This document shows, in pieces, positions 44,538-52,671 of a stretch of 64,000 nucleotides of DNA. Positions within the stretch are counted from its first letter, which is position 1; each line of letters begins with the position of its first letter. Source of the DNA: Flemingiibacterium sp045586505 (GTDB lineage Bacteria > Bacillota > Clostridia > Oscillospirales > CAG-272); the NCBI GenBank assembly GCA_045586505.1, contig JAZNAL010000020.1:1-64000 (forward strand). The letters are read 5' to 3'. The notes below the pieces were generated by a model. The model saw only the letters and a program-made list of their open reading frames with translations, searched no databases and was not told where the DNA came from. A program made the position numbers and the translations under genes.

Positions 44538-46800
44538 CGTGTGTCTCAATTTCTCTCTTGTATGAGCATCCCTCATTTTTGCAGATCAGGAATGGCTTGC
44601 CCTTCTTGCGGTAGAGCATTCCGCCGCACTGCGGACACTTTTCTTCGGTGGGCATATCCCAGGACGAAAAATCGCAATCGGGATAACGCTCACAGCTATA
44701 GAATACCGAGCGGTTCTTGCCCTTCTTTACAACCACCTTTGCACCGCACTTGGGGCAGGAGACACCAATCTCCTTGGTGATCTGACGTGTGGTCCTGCAT
44801 TCCGGATAACGGGAGCAGGCATAGAAGCTGCCAAATCTTCCCGCGCGCAGTACCATGGGACTGCCGCACTTGTCGCAGACCATATCGGTCGCCTCTGCCT
44901 TTTCCTCTGCCGCGCCGCCGTCCTTTGAAAGGGGCTTGGTGTTTTTGCAGGCGGGATAATTGGGGCACGCGGCGAATTTACCGAAGCGTCCGTTCTTGAC
45001 TATCATTTTCGCGCCGCACTTGTCGCAGATGATGTCGGTCTCCTCAACCGGAGGCGCGTATTTGGTTCTGTCCACCGTATTTTCGGCGATCTCAAGGCTC
45101 TTTGCAAAATCATCGTAGAAGCCGTGCAGAACACCGCTTACGGTGTCAACTCCGTTTGCGATCTCATCAAGCTCGGTCTCCATGTTAGCGGTGAACTCAT
45201 AGTCCACGATCTTCGGGAAACTGTCGACCATAAGCTTGGTGGTAAGCTCGCCAAGCTCGGTGGGTTTTAAGGATTTACCCTCGCGTACTACATAGCCGCG
45301 GGTGATGATGGTGGTGATGATGGTGGCAAAGGTGCTGGGACGACCGATGCCGCGCTCCTCCAGAAACTTGACCAGCGACGCTTCGTTGTAACGCGGAGGC
45401 GGCTCGGTGAAGTGCTGGGAGGGATGAGTTACATCGTGGCGCAGAGTGTCGCCCTCCTCAATCTTAGGAAGTCTGATGCTCTTTTCGGGTGTGTCGGTAT
45501 CTGCCGCGCTCTGTGCAACGTAATCCTCTGCCTCCTCGTAAAGGGTCATGTAGCCCTGGAATTTGACCGTGTAGCCGCTTGATCGGAAGATGTAGCCGCC
45601 TGCCTCAATATCCGCCGTGACGGTATCAAGCTCCGCCGACGCCATCTGGCTTGCCATAAAGCGATCCCAGATGAGCTTGTAAAGACGGTACTGGTCGGTG
45701 GTGAGCATCTTCTTTATCTTATCGGGCTCAAATGCCAGATTTGAAGGACGAATGGCTTCGTGCGCGTCCTGAGCACCTGCCTTGGTCTTGTATATGCGGC
45801 GCTCCTTGGGATAAAATTCAGATCCGTACTTGTCAACGATGTACTCGCGCGCCGCGTCAGCCGCTTCGTCAGCGATACGGAGCGAGTCGGTACGCATATA
45901 GGTGATAAGACCCTGTGTGCCGCCGCTTGCACTGCCGAGGTTGATACCCTCGTAAAGCTCCTGCGCCACGCGCATGATTCGCTGTGACTGGAAGCCCAGT
46001 CTGCGAGAAGCCTCCTGCTGCAGTGTGGAGGTGGTAAAGGGCGGCGCGGGATTCTTCACGCGGATCGCCTTCTTTACCGATTTTACGGTAAATTCCTTGC
46101 CCTCGACCGCATCAACCACCTTCATGGTATCTGCTTCTGAGTGAAGCGCCAGCTTGCCGTTTTTATCCCCGTGGAATTTTGCCTTGATCTTACCGCGGCT
46201 CTTGTTTTCGAGCATCACGTCAATAGTCCAGTACTCCTCGGGATTGAATGCGCGGATCTCATCCTCGCGCTCGACGATTATGCGTGTTGCCACGGACTGT
46301 ACGCGTCCTGCGGATAGTCCGCTCTTGATGGTTTTCCACAGAAACGGACTTAATTTATAGCCCACGATGCGGTCGAGTATGCGGCGTGCCTGCTGGGAGT
46401 TGACAAGTCCCATATCGATCTCGCGGGGGGACTTCATGCCTGCCTTTACGGCTTTTTTCGTGATTTCATTAAAGGTCACGCGCTTGATCTTTGACTCAGG
46501 AAGCCCCAAAGCCTCGGAAAGATGCCATGCGATGGCTTCACCCTCGCGGTCAGGGTCCGTTGCGAGGAAGACTTTGTCTGCGTGCTTGGCTTCTTTTTTA
46601 AGGGACTTTATAAGATCGCCCTTGCCACGGATGTTGATATATTTTGCGGTGAAGTCGTGGTCTACATCGATGCCGAGTGTGCTTTTGGGCAGGTCGCGGA
46701 TGTGGCCTGTACAGCCCACTACCTTGTAGCCTGAGCCGAGGTAGCCCTTGACGGTGCCTGCTTTTGTCGGTGACTCCATTATTACGAGATTATTTGCCAT
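44521..46800 (-). CDS. topA: DNA topoisomerase I
   Basis: Type IA enzyme relaxing negative supercoils. The 759 residues contain the N-terminal Toprim domain (DPDREGEA near 81), the active-site Tyr in LITYMRTDSLR (about 300), and a C-terminal tail with zinc ribbons: CDKCGAKM...CPNYPAC, CDKCGSPM...CSRYPEC, CPKCGAKV...CERYPDC and a fourth CPQCGGML...CKNEGC. The AAAGGAG ribosome site is twelve bases before the ATG, rather far. It follows dprA by 30 bases, as in most Firmicutes. Confidence 0.97.
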   Translation of the reverse strand: MANNLVIMESPTKAGTVKGYLGSGYKVVGCTGHIRDLPKSTLGIDVDHDFTAKYINIRGKGDLIKSLKKEAKHADKVFLATDPDREGEAIAWHLSEALGLPESKIKRVTFNEITKKAVKAGMKSPREIDMGLVNSQQARRILDRIVGYKLSPFLWKTIKSGLSAGRVQSVATRIIVEREDEIRAFNPEEYWTIDVMLENKSRGKIKAKFHGDKNGKLALHSEADTMKVVDAVEGKEFTVKSVKKAIRVKNPAPPFTTSTLQQEASRRLGFQSQRIMRVAQELYEGINLGSASGGTQGLITYMRTDSLRIADEAADAAREYIVDKYGSEFYPKERRIYKTKAGAQDAHEAIRPSNLAFEPDKIKKMLTTDQYRLYKLIWDRFMASQMASAELDTVTADIEAGGYIFRSSGYTVKFQGYMTLYEEAEDYVAQSAADTDTPEKSIRLPKIEEGDTLRHDVTHPSQHFTEPPPRYNEASLVKFLEERGIGRPSTFATIITTIITRGYVVREGKSLKPTELGELTTKLMVDSFPKIVDYEFTANMETELDEIANGVDTVSGVLHGFYDDFAKSLEIAENTVDRTKYAPPVEETDIICDKCGAKMIVKNGRFGKFAACPNYPACKNTKPLSKDGGAAEEKAEATDMVCDKCGSPMVLRAGRFGSFYACSRYPECRTTRQITKEIGVSCPKCGAKVVVKKGKNRSVFYSCERYPDCDFSSWDMPTEEKCPQCGGMLYRKKGKPFLICKNEGCSYKREIETHDDSAE

Positions 46801-46830
46801 CTTGGGATGATTCTCCTTTGAGATTACTTT

Positions 46831-48339
46831 TTAGATTTTTCTTTTGTATAGACCGCCCGGAAGTGCTTCGATGGCGGAGTAAAGCTCAAGCACCGTAAGC
46901 GACGAGAGCACGTCTCCGATATCAATGCCGCATTCGGCGATCTTGTCGGGCGACATGGGCTTATCCTTTGGGAGGGCTTCAAGCACCTTTATCTGCACTT
47001 CACCCAGCTTGCTGAGGATCCACTCTCGCTCGGACACTGCCTCGGGAAGAGATTCTTCTTCTTTTTGCGCCGCATTGGGTTTTCTTGACTCGTACGCAAA
47101 GCGGTTGTCGGATGCCGCCTTTGAGGGGATCTTCCAATGCTCGTCTAGGCGCGCCGATGCATCGTCGGCTTTGCTTTGGGCGGTGTAGGGTACATCGTCC
47201 GCGGTGTCAAGCGCGTCCGGAGCGGGATAAGACTTTGACTTTGTGTCGACGCCGCTCTTTCCGCGGTAATCCGTAGGAGTCGGAATATCGGGGAATGCAG
47301 GAGTGTCGGACTGACGTTTGGTCGTCGGCACACTAAGCCCGGTGGGAAGATTCTGCTCATCTGCCTGCATTGGAACGTTTTCCGTCTGCACTGGAATGTT
47401 GTGATTGTACTCGTAGCGGAGATACTTGTCGCTCTTTACGATGCGGTCGAGCTTCTTAAGATCAAACCGATCGGCGAAATCTTCGATTATGTCCTCGGCA
47501 CAGGTAACGATCTTGGCTCCGTCGCGGATCATTCTGAGCGGACCGATACTGTTGGTAGCGCCGATATTGCCTGGCACCGCGTAGACCGTGCGTCCCTGAT
47601 CGGCAGCATGACGCGCGGTGATGAGTGCGCCGCTTTTAGCATCGGCTTCCACCACGATCACTGCGTCCGCAAGACCGCTCATGATGCGGTTCCTGATGGG
47701 GAAATTGCGTCCGTATGGCGGCGTGTTCGGCTCGAACTCGCTTATGACCATGCCGTGCGTGCCGATCCAGTCGAGCATTTCCTTGTTCTGCGCGGGATAC
47801 GGCACGTTTACGCCCGAGCCAAGAACCGCGACGGTGGGTTCTTCAAAAAACACAGCCGTGCTGTTTGCCGCGGAGTCGATTCCGTATGCCGCGCCGCTGA
47901 TTATTAGCGCACCATAGCCGATAAGCTGTCTGGCAAGCGTAAAGGTGATGTGCTTGCCGTAGTTGGACATCTTCCTGGTGCCGACGATGCTGACGCAGAA
48001 GCGGTCATTTATATCCTCGATCATACCGCGTACGTAAAGCACGATCGGCTTGTTGTAAAGATCCTGTAATCGGCGTGGATAGTGCGGTGACTCACAGGAG
48101 ACTACGCGAATACCGTTCATAAAGCAGAACTCAAGTATGCGCTCCGCCTGGGAAAGGTCGTGATCGGTCAGCTTTCTTATAAAGATCGCCGAGCATTCCT
48201 TCACCGCTGCAATCCTCTCGTAGGACGCTTCGTAAATCTCACGTGCGCCGCCGGGGAAATGCTTCAGCAGCTTTACCGCATCTGAATGTCCTGCACCGTT
48301 TTTCAGTGCAAGCCACACCCAATAAATGATGTCATTCAT
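46831..48339 (-). CDS. dprA: DNA-processing protein DprA with long linker
   Basis: Loads RecA on incoming single-stranded DNA during transformation. The chain is long (502 aa, family usually 280-380). The N-terminal SAM-like region (1-70) and the Rossmann core (VSIVGTRKMSNYGK near 115, SGAAYGIDSAA, GSGVNVPYPAQN, KSGALITARHA) are intact. A low-complexity Pro/Asp/Ser/Lys linker of about 120 residues (about 320-440) then leads to a C-terminal winged-helix domain (EREWILSKLGEVQIKVLEAL). It is the first gene of the long minus-strand block, with a promoter at 48436-48464. Confidence 0.94.
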   Translation of the reverse strand: MNDIIYWVWLALKNGAGHSDAVKLLKHFPGGAREIYEASYERIAAVKECSAIFIRKLTDHDLSQAERILEFCFMNGIRVVSCESPHYPRRLQDLYNKPIVLYVRGMIEDINDRFCVSIVGTRKMSNYGKHITFTLARQLIGYGALIISGAAYGIDSAANSTAVFFEEPTVAVLGSGVNVPYPAQNKEMLDWIGTHGMVISEFEPNTPPYGRNFPIRNRIMSGLADAVIVVEADAKSGALITARHAADQGRTVYAVPGNIGATNSIGPLRMIRDGAKIVTCAEDIIEDFADRFDLKKLDRIVKSDKYLRYEYNHNIPVQTENVPMQADEQNLPTGLSVPTTKRQSDTPAFPDIPTPTDYRGKSGVDTKSKSYPAPDALDTADDVPYTAQSKADDASARLDEHWKIPSKAASDNRFAYESRKPNAAQKEEESLPEAVSEREWILSKLGEVQIKVLEALPKDKPMSPDKIAECGIDIGDVLSSLTVLELYSAIEALPGGLYKRKI

Positions 48340-48435
48340 ATATGTTCTTTCCTTTCCCAGAGCATTTGATACATTTTTGTCTTTATTTTATGGAGTGGGG
48401 TTCAAATTCCAACATAAAATAATATACCACTTTAT

Positions 48436-48464
48436 AGTATAACTCGTATTTGGGCAAATTGCAA
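48436..48464 (-). promoter_or_regulatory. Probable promoter of the dprA-to-leuS block
   Basis: On the minus strand: TTGCAA (48464-48459), 17 bases, TATACT (48441-48436). It leaves a leader of about 90 bases before dprA. Confidence 0.65.
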
Positions 48465-48529
48465 GACCTTTTTGCGTAAATTTGAAAATTTTCCTTTAAT
48501 AATGAAGAAATTATATCAAATAAAACGCG

Positions 48530-48565
48530 AAAAGGCTGCTTTCCCTTACGGTTGGCAGCCCTTTT
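48530..48565 (-). terminator. Terminator after rqcH
   Basis: GGCTGC/GCAGCC (48534-48539 and 48555-48560), extended by A4 and T4 flanks with one bulge; the T-tract is on the minus-strand exit side. Confidence 0.65.
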
Positions 48566-48567
48566 GT

Positions 48568-50319
48568 CTATTTTGAGCGGAGAGAGATAACGGTTTTTTC
48601 ATCGGGGGTGACATAAGCGGTGTAGTTGGTGTTGTAGGTCACAAAGCCGAGCTTTGCGCCGCCGGGCTTTCGGATGTTGCGGATGAGGGTGTAGTCAACA
48701 GGAACATTTATTCCATCGCTGACCTTGGAATAGTACGCCGCGATCATTGCCGCTTCGGTGAAATCACGCTCGGATGGCTCCTCACCCTCGGTAAACATCA
48801 CGCAGTGAGAGCCGGGCTGATTCTTGACATGGAACCAGTAATCGTGCTTGTCGGCGACGCGGGTGGTGAGGTAGTCGTTCTGATGATTGTTTTTGCCGCA
48901 GAGGATTTTGTATCCGCCGCTTGATTTGAATTCCATCAGCTTTGGCGCGGACAGCTTTTTGGCGGAGTAATTCTTCATTCGGGACGCGTAGCCGGAGCTG
49001 TGAAGCTCTTCTCGTATCTCGAGAATATCGCTTTCGCTTTCTGCTCTCGTCAGGGAATCGAACACCGTGTAAATGTATACAAGCTCAGCCTCGGCAAGCT
49101 TTATCTGCTTTGCAAGCTCTACCTCGGCGGTCTTTGACTTGGTGTAGCGCTTGTAGTATTTCTGGGCGTTCTGCTGAGGTGTGAGACGCTTGTCAAGCGG
49201 GATCACTATCTCGGGGCAGTCATCCTCGTAGTAGTTTTCAAGCACTGCGGACTCCATGCCGCGGGACAAACGGTAGATGTTGCCCGTGATAAGATCACCG
49301 AAGAGCTTGTACTTTTCCTTGTCGGCACAAGCATCGAGATCGCGGCGCTGAAGCTCCAGCTTCTTATGAAGTCTCGACTCGGCGTTGGTCAGCAGACGGA
49401 AAATATCCGACGTGCGCTGGCGTATGCGCTCGGCTCGGTCGCGCCTGCCGAAGTATTCGTCAAGCAGTACACCGAAATTATCAAGCTTTTTTACCTCGAA
49501 ATCGGAGCCGTATTCCAGCGGCTCGAAAAAGAGGTATTCCACAGGCTTGCCGGATTTATCGGACACAAGCCACGGCTCATATTCGCCGTTTTTGATGTAG
49601 TCCGCCGCAAATGAAAAGCTTTCCCATAAACGGTCGGCATCGCACGCCGATATAGGTGTGTCCACCGCACCCGATGCGCGGTAAGCAATCTCCCGCGCCA
49701 CGAACGCGGCAAAGCCGTAGAAATTCGACAAAATAAACTTGTCTGCGGGCATATCCTCGCACGCCGTTAACGCCGCGCGGAATTGCTCCTCCGATGCTGT
49801 GAGCGGCGAGAGCTTTTTCTGCTCCGGCGGAAGCTCATAGGGGAAGCCGGGGAGTATCTGACGGACATTGCTTGTGGCAAGATCGATTATTTTCAGTGCG
49901 CTGACGACTTTTTTCTCGTTGTTTAACAGTATGATATTGCTGTATTTACCCATGGTCTCGGTGACGAGGTATTTCTTGGTCTCAAAGCCCATCTCGTCGT
50001 AGGAATCAAAGGCAAATTCCACCGCGCGCTCAAAGCCGAGCTGTGTCACGGCAGAGATGCGCGCACCGGTCAGATGCTTGCGCAGAAGCATACAGAACAT
50101 TGGCGGTGCGGCGGGATTTTCCTTGACCACCGAGGTGATGTTGAAGTGGGGATTGTTAGTGCCCGATGACAGCGCAAGACGCATATTCTCCCGTCCGAGG
50201 TGCAGAAGCAGTACCAGCTCATCCCGCTCGGGCTGAGTGACCTTTTCTACACGCGCGCCGATTATTCGCGAATTTAATTCATATACGATTGCGGATACCA
50301 TTCCCGCGTCAAATGCCAT
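48568..50319 (-). CDS. rqcH: Ribosome quality control protein RqcH (NFACT family)
   Basis: Binds stalled 50S-peptidyl-tRNA complexes and adds alanine tails that mark the nascent chain for degradation; older names are FbpA or fibronectin-binding protein. The 583 residues contain the NFACT-N domain (MVSAIVYELNSRIIGARVEKV onward), a central coiled coil (about 295-440) and NFACT-R at the C-terminus (CGKNNHQNDYLTTRVADKHD, FHVKNQPGSHCVM). It is 11 bases after the GNAT gene and probably shares its promoter. Confidence 0.94.
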   Translation of the reverse strand: MAFDAGMVSAIVYELNSRIIGARVEKVTQPERDELVLLLHLGRENMRLALSSGTNNPHFNITSVVKENPAAPPMFCMLLRKHLTGARISAVTQLGFERAVEFAFDSYDEMGFETKKYLVTETMGKYSNIILLNNEKKVVSALKIIDLATSNVRQILPGFPYELPPEQKKLSPLTASEEQFRAALTACEDMPADKFILSNFYGFAAFVAREIAYRASGAVDTPISACDADRLWESFSFAADYIKNGEYEPWLVSDKSGKPVEYLFFEPLEYGSDFEVKKLDNFGVLLDEYFGRRDRAERIRQRTSDIFRLLTNAESRLHKKLELQRRDLDACADKEKYKLFGDLITGNIYRLSRGMESAVLENYYEDDCPEIVIPLDKRLTPQQNAQKYYKRYTKSKTAEVELAKQIKLAEAELVYIYTVFDSLTRAESESDILEIREELHSSGYASRMKNYSAKKLSAPKLMEFKSSGGYKILCGKNNHQNDYLTTRVADKHDYWFHVKNQPGSHCVMFTEGEEPSERDFTEAAMIAAYYSKVSDGINVPVDYTLIRNIRKPGGAKLGFVTYNTNYTAYVTPDEKTVISLRSK

Positions 50320-50330
50320 AGTTTCCTCCG

Positions 50331-51032
50331 TTATTCGTCCTTGAAGCCGACGATGTATATTTTTTTGCCTGCGATCCTGCCGCCGAGTCCTTCGGCGAGG
50401 GCGATGGATGCGGTATTATTTGATGCGCACTCATAGTGTGCGGTGTGACCAAGTCTGTGAAGCTCGAGTATCAGGGCGGTGACGCAAGCCGTGCCGTAGC
50501 CTCTTTTGCGGTATTTTTCCGCTGTGTCAACTCCGATTTCCACCTCGCGCGGTGTGCCATCGGTGATCGGCTCGCCCGTATTTGCCACCGCGACCATATT
50601 ATTGCCGACTACAGCCGCATATATGATGTATCCCGCCTCGCATAAGCCCACGATATCAGTCTCGGTGAGGTCGGTGAAGCCTTCACTGCCTCTAAGACGG
50701 ATGATATTATCGGGTAGTTCACGCTCAAGCGGCGGAAGCGCGTAATCTATGTAATGATCCTCGGAATCGGGGCTGAGTATGAACCCGTGCTCCTCCAAAA
50801 ACTCCCCGAAGTGTCGAGTCACCCATTCGATGGCATCCGATGACATGAGCTGTGCTCCGCCGCCACGGAATTTCTGCAGAAATCCGGTGACGCGCGGTTT
50901 TGCGGCGGGATAATATTCCGCCAAAGCCTCGCCGCCGCATAACGTCAGCTCGAAGGGAACCGCCACCTCGGCATCTTTATCGTAAAGCCATGCTTCATCC
51001 CGCAGGCGGTGCTGTATTATGGGCTTGGTCAT
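50331..51032 (-). CDS. GNAT family N-acetyltransferase
   Basis: A 233-residue acetyltransferase with unknown acceptor. The acetyl-CoA loop is in EIGVDTAEKYRKRGYGTACV (about 175-194), and the last strand is RIAGKKIYIVGF. The start at 51032 has GGGGG six bases upstream; an extension to 51164 would run through the promoter and the SLOG stop, so it is rejected. The long N-terminal region (1-110) belongs to the GNAT_acetyltran/FR47-like subgroup. It is first in an operon with rqcH. Confidence 0.82.
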   Translation of the reverse strand: MTKPIIQHRLRDEAWLYDKDAEVAVPFELTLCGGEALAEYYPAAKPRVTGFLQKFRGGGAQLMSSDAIEWVTRHFGEFLEEHGFILSPDSEDHYIDYALPPLERELPDNIIRLRGSEGFTDLTETDIVGLCEAGYIIYAAVVGNNMVAVANTGEPITDGTPREVEIGVDTAEKYRKRGYGTACVTALILELHRLGHTAHYECASNNTASIALAEGLGGRIAGKKIYIVGFKDE

Positions 51033-51063
51033 CTGATACCCCCAAAAGTGAAGTAATGTAATA

Positions 51064-51092
51064 ATTGTACCGCATCCTTGCCGATTTGTCAA
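51064..51092 (-). promoter_or_regulatory. Promoter of GNAT-rqcH, nested in a hairpin
   Basis: On the minus strand: TTGACA (51092-51087), 17 bases, TACAAT (51069-51064). The -35 box lies in the loop, and the -10 box overlaps the far arm, of the inverted repeat at 51067-51109. Confidence 0.85.
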
Positions 51093-51109
51093 GGGTAAGG
51101 ATGCGGTAC
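51067..51109 (-). terminator. Terminator of the SLOG gene overlapping the next promoter
   Basis: 13-base perfect arms, GTACCGCATCCTT (51067-51079) and AAGGATGCGGTAC (51097-51109), extended by three more pairs including one G-U. It begins seven bases past the SLOG stop; the minus-strand exit is AATTATTAC. The same bases carry the GNAT promoter. Confidence 0.65.
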
Positions 51110-51115
51110 ACAGGT

Positions 51116-51451
51116 CTATTCCCCGAAATTTATGACTGTGCAAGCTTTTCCGATTTTTTTGCAATGGTTAATGACCGATAATGTGCCTCTGGATTTTCCG
51201 TCCCAAAACGCAAGAACCATATCGGCGTATTCGACAATTAGCTTATTGCGCACGATAGGTGCGGCTCTGCCGTATTTCTCATATTCGGGCAAAAATTCCG
51301 TTAGCTTAAGAGATTTTTCTTTTGCGTAATCTGCTGCACACATATCAACGCCTTTTGCGCCTCCAGATACTATTTCTGTACACTCTTCGCATAAATACTC
51401 GCCGAGATTTTCTACGGACACCGTTCTTGAACCTATTACTGCTACCTTCAT
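51116..51451 (-). CDS. SLOG-superfamily (DprA/YpsA-like) small nucleotide-binding protein
   Basis: A 111-residue stand-alone Rossmann protein of the SLOG superfamily. Motifs are KVAVIGSRTV (1-11), the glycine loop SGGAKGVDMCAADYA (about 29-43), RNKLIVEYADMVLAFWDG and the terminal SRGTLSVI loop. SLOG domains bind nucleotides or nucleotide-derived signals; stand-alone small ones often sit beside toxins, phage or stress genes, and no such effector is in the immediate operon here. GGAGGTGAG precedes the ATG. It is divergent from a ribbon-helix-helix gene, with iterated palindromes between. Confidence 0.78.
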   Translation of the reverse strand: MKVAVIGSRTVSVENLGEYLCEECTEIVSGGAKGVDMCAADYAKEKSLKLTEFLPEYEKYGRAAPIVRNKLIVEYADMVLAFWDGKSRGTLSVINHCKKIGKACTVINFGE

Positions 51452-51473
51452 ATAATGCTCACCTCCAAGAATT

Positions 51474-51548
51474 AGTATACTTAAAATGAGTATACTGTGC
51501 CAATTGTATCATAAAATTGACTTAAAATATACTTGATATAAGTAAACT
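51474..51548. promoter_or_regulatory. Two pairs of 8-bp palindromes, likely ribbon-helix-helix operator
   Basis: AGTATACT occurs exactly at 51474-51481 and 51489-51496. One-mismatch copies AATATACT (51526-51533) and AGTAAACT (51541-51548) form a second pair. In both pairs the spacer is seven bases. A minus-strand extended -10 box, TGATACAAT (51511-51503), for the SLOG gene lies between the pairs. Each box contains TATACT or a close variant, so boxes and -10 elements may coincide. Confidence 0.6.
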
Positions 51549-51571
51549 TTTAATGTACTGGAGGATTTGCA

Positions 51572-51754
51572 ATGAGAAATAAGAATAACAAGCATCTTGG
51601 TATAGAAATAGATCCGGAGCTCCATTATAAGCTAAAATATCTCTCGGAATATGAAGGACGTTCAATGAATGGAGAAATACTGCATCTTATCCGTCAAGCA
51701 GTCAGAGAATTTGAAAAGATAGACGGTATTATTAAAGTGCCGGAACAACAGTAA
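51572..51754 (+). CDS. Arc-like ribbon-helix-helix DNA-binding protein
   Basis: A 60-residue Arc/MetJ-type protein. A basic start (MRNKNNKHLG) is followed by the beta strand LGIEIDPE (DNA contact), helix A LHYKLKYLSEYEGR and helix B SMNGEILHLIRQAVREFEKI. Such dimers bind short repeated palindromes. GGAGGA lies eight bases before the ATG. It is transcribed divergently from the SLOG gene across the box cluster, suggesting that it represses both. A strong bidirectional terminator follows it. Confidence 0.85.
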   Translation: MRNKNNKHLGIEIDPELHYKLKYLSEYEGRSMNGEILHLIRQAVREFEKIDGIIKVPEQQ

Positions 51755-51756
51755 CA

Positions 51757-51792
51757 AAAAATCACGCCGTCCGATAGGACGGCGTGATTTTT
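51757..51792. terminator. Bidirectional terminator between the RHH gene and rpmF
   Basis: 16-base perfect arms, AAAAATCACGCCGTCC and GGACGGCGTGATTTTT, around GATA. It serves both convergent genes. Confidence 0.92.
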
Positions 51793-51795
51793 CAC

Positions 51796-51975
51796 TTAGT
51801 CAACGTTGATGACCTGCTCACCCTTGTAGGTTCCGCAAGCTCTGCAAACTCTGTGTGCGAGGTTGTATTCACCGCACTTGGGGCACTTAACCATACCCGG
51901 CATTTCGAGCTTCCATACGTTAGATCTTCTCTTATCACGTCTCGCACTGGAGACTTTCTTCTTCGGTACTGCCAT
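51796..51975 (-). CDS. rpmF: 50S ribosomal protein L32
   Basis: A 59-residue L32 starting MAVPKKKVSSARRDKRRS, with four zinc-binding cysteines at 31, 34, 44 and 47 (CPKC, CRAC). AAGGAGGTGTCGTGAA precedes the ATG. It is the second gene of the conserved yceD-rpmF operon. Confidence 0.97.
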   Translation of the reverse strand: MAVPKKKVSSARRDKRRSNVWKLEMPGMVKCPKCGEYNLAHRVCRACGTYKGEQVINVD

Positions 51976-52027
51976 TTCACGACACCTCCTTAACTGTATA
52001 ACATTTTATATTATACATCAAATATTA

Positions 52028-52555
52028 TTATTTTTCAAGTAGTTTTTGCAAAATTGCGAGCCTTGGATCAATTTCTTTTTTCACACAGCCGCAATCACCC
52101 TCGTTGAGATCGTGTCCGCACTTGGAGCAAAGACCCTTGCAGTCCTCACTGCAAAGCTCCTTCATGGGAAACTCCATCATAAGCTGCTCGGCACAGACCG
52201 TATCAAGGTCAAGCATGCCGTCAACCGTTTCGATGTAGTCGTCAGCATCCTCCTCGGAGGTGTTGACAAGGTCTCCACGCTTTACGACAGTACGGGAAAA
52301 CGAGGTCTCGAAACTGCGCGACAGCGGTGCAAGACACCGTGCACACTCCGCGTCGTATTCCACGCTGACCGTGGCGTCAAGGCTGATATATCCGCCCATG
52401 TTCACGATCCGTCCCGTAACTGAGACCGGCTTTGTAAAAACTACGCCGTCTACCTGTGTATCAAAGGGGAAATCGTCCTGCGCCAGCGAAAAGCTATACG
52501 CTACGGCAAGCTCGTTTTGTTCTCCGGAGAGAATTTTTCGCACATCTAATGCCAT
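52028..52555 (-). CDS. yceD: DUF177/YceD family protein
   Basis: A 175-residue protein of the YceD family, linked to 23S rRNA accumulation and 50S assembly. A beta-rich middle (VTGRIVNMGGYISLDATVSV) leads to CARC, and the C-terminus has CSEDCKGLCSKCGHDLNEGDC, the metal-binding type of the family. It is almost always encoded before rpmF, as here (52 bases). Confidence 0.92.
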   Translation of the reverse strand: MALDVRKILSGEQNELAVAYSFSLAQDDFPFDTQVDGVVFTKPVSVTGRIVNMGGYISLDATVSVEYDAECARCLAPLSRSFETSFSRTVVKRGDLVNTSEEDADDYIETVDGMLDLDTVCAEQLMMEFPMKELCSEDCKGLCSKCGHDLNEGDCGCVKKEIDPRLAILQKLLEK

Positions 52556-52599
52556 AATCTACCTCCCATTCAAGGACAACACAAAGTAGCAACTAATTC

Positions 52600-52628
52600 A
52601 TTATATATTATTTTATCCGATTTGTCAA
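52600..52628 (-). promoter_or_regulatory. Perfect-consensus promoter of yceD-rpmF
   Basis: On the minus strand: TTGACA (52628-52623), 17 bases, TATAAT (52605-52600). Confidence 0.9.
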
Positions 52629-52671
52629 TAGCTATAGAAAAATAATCTAAATTTGTTCACTTTGCCGATAG

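Noticed and set aside
51792..51980. 62-aa minus-strand frame over rpmF
   Set aside because: The real gene there is L32 in another frame (51796-51975), with its ribosome site and zinc cysteines.
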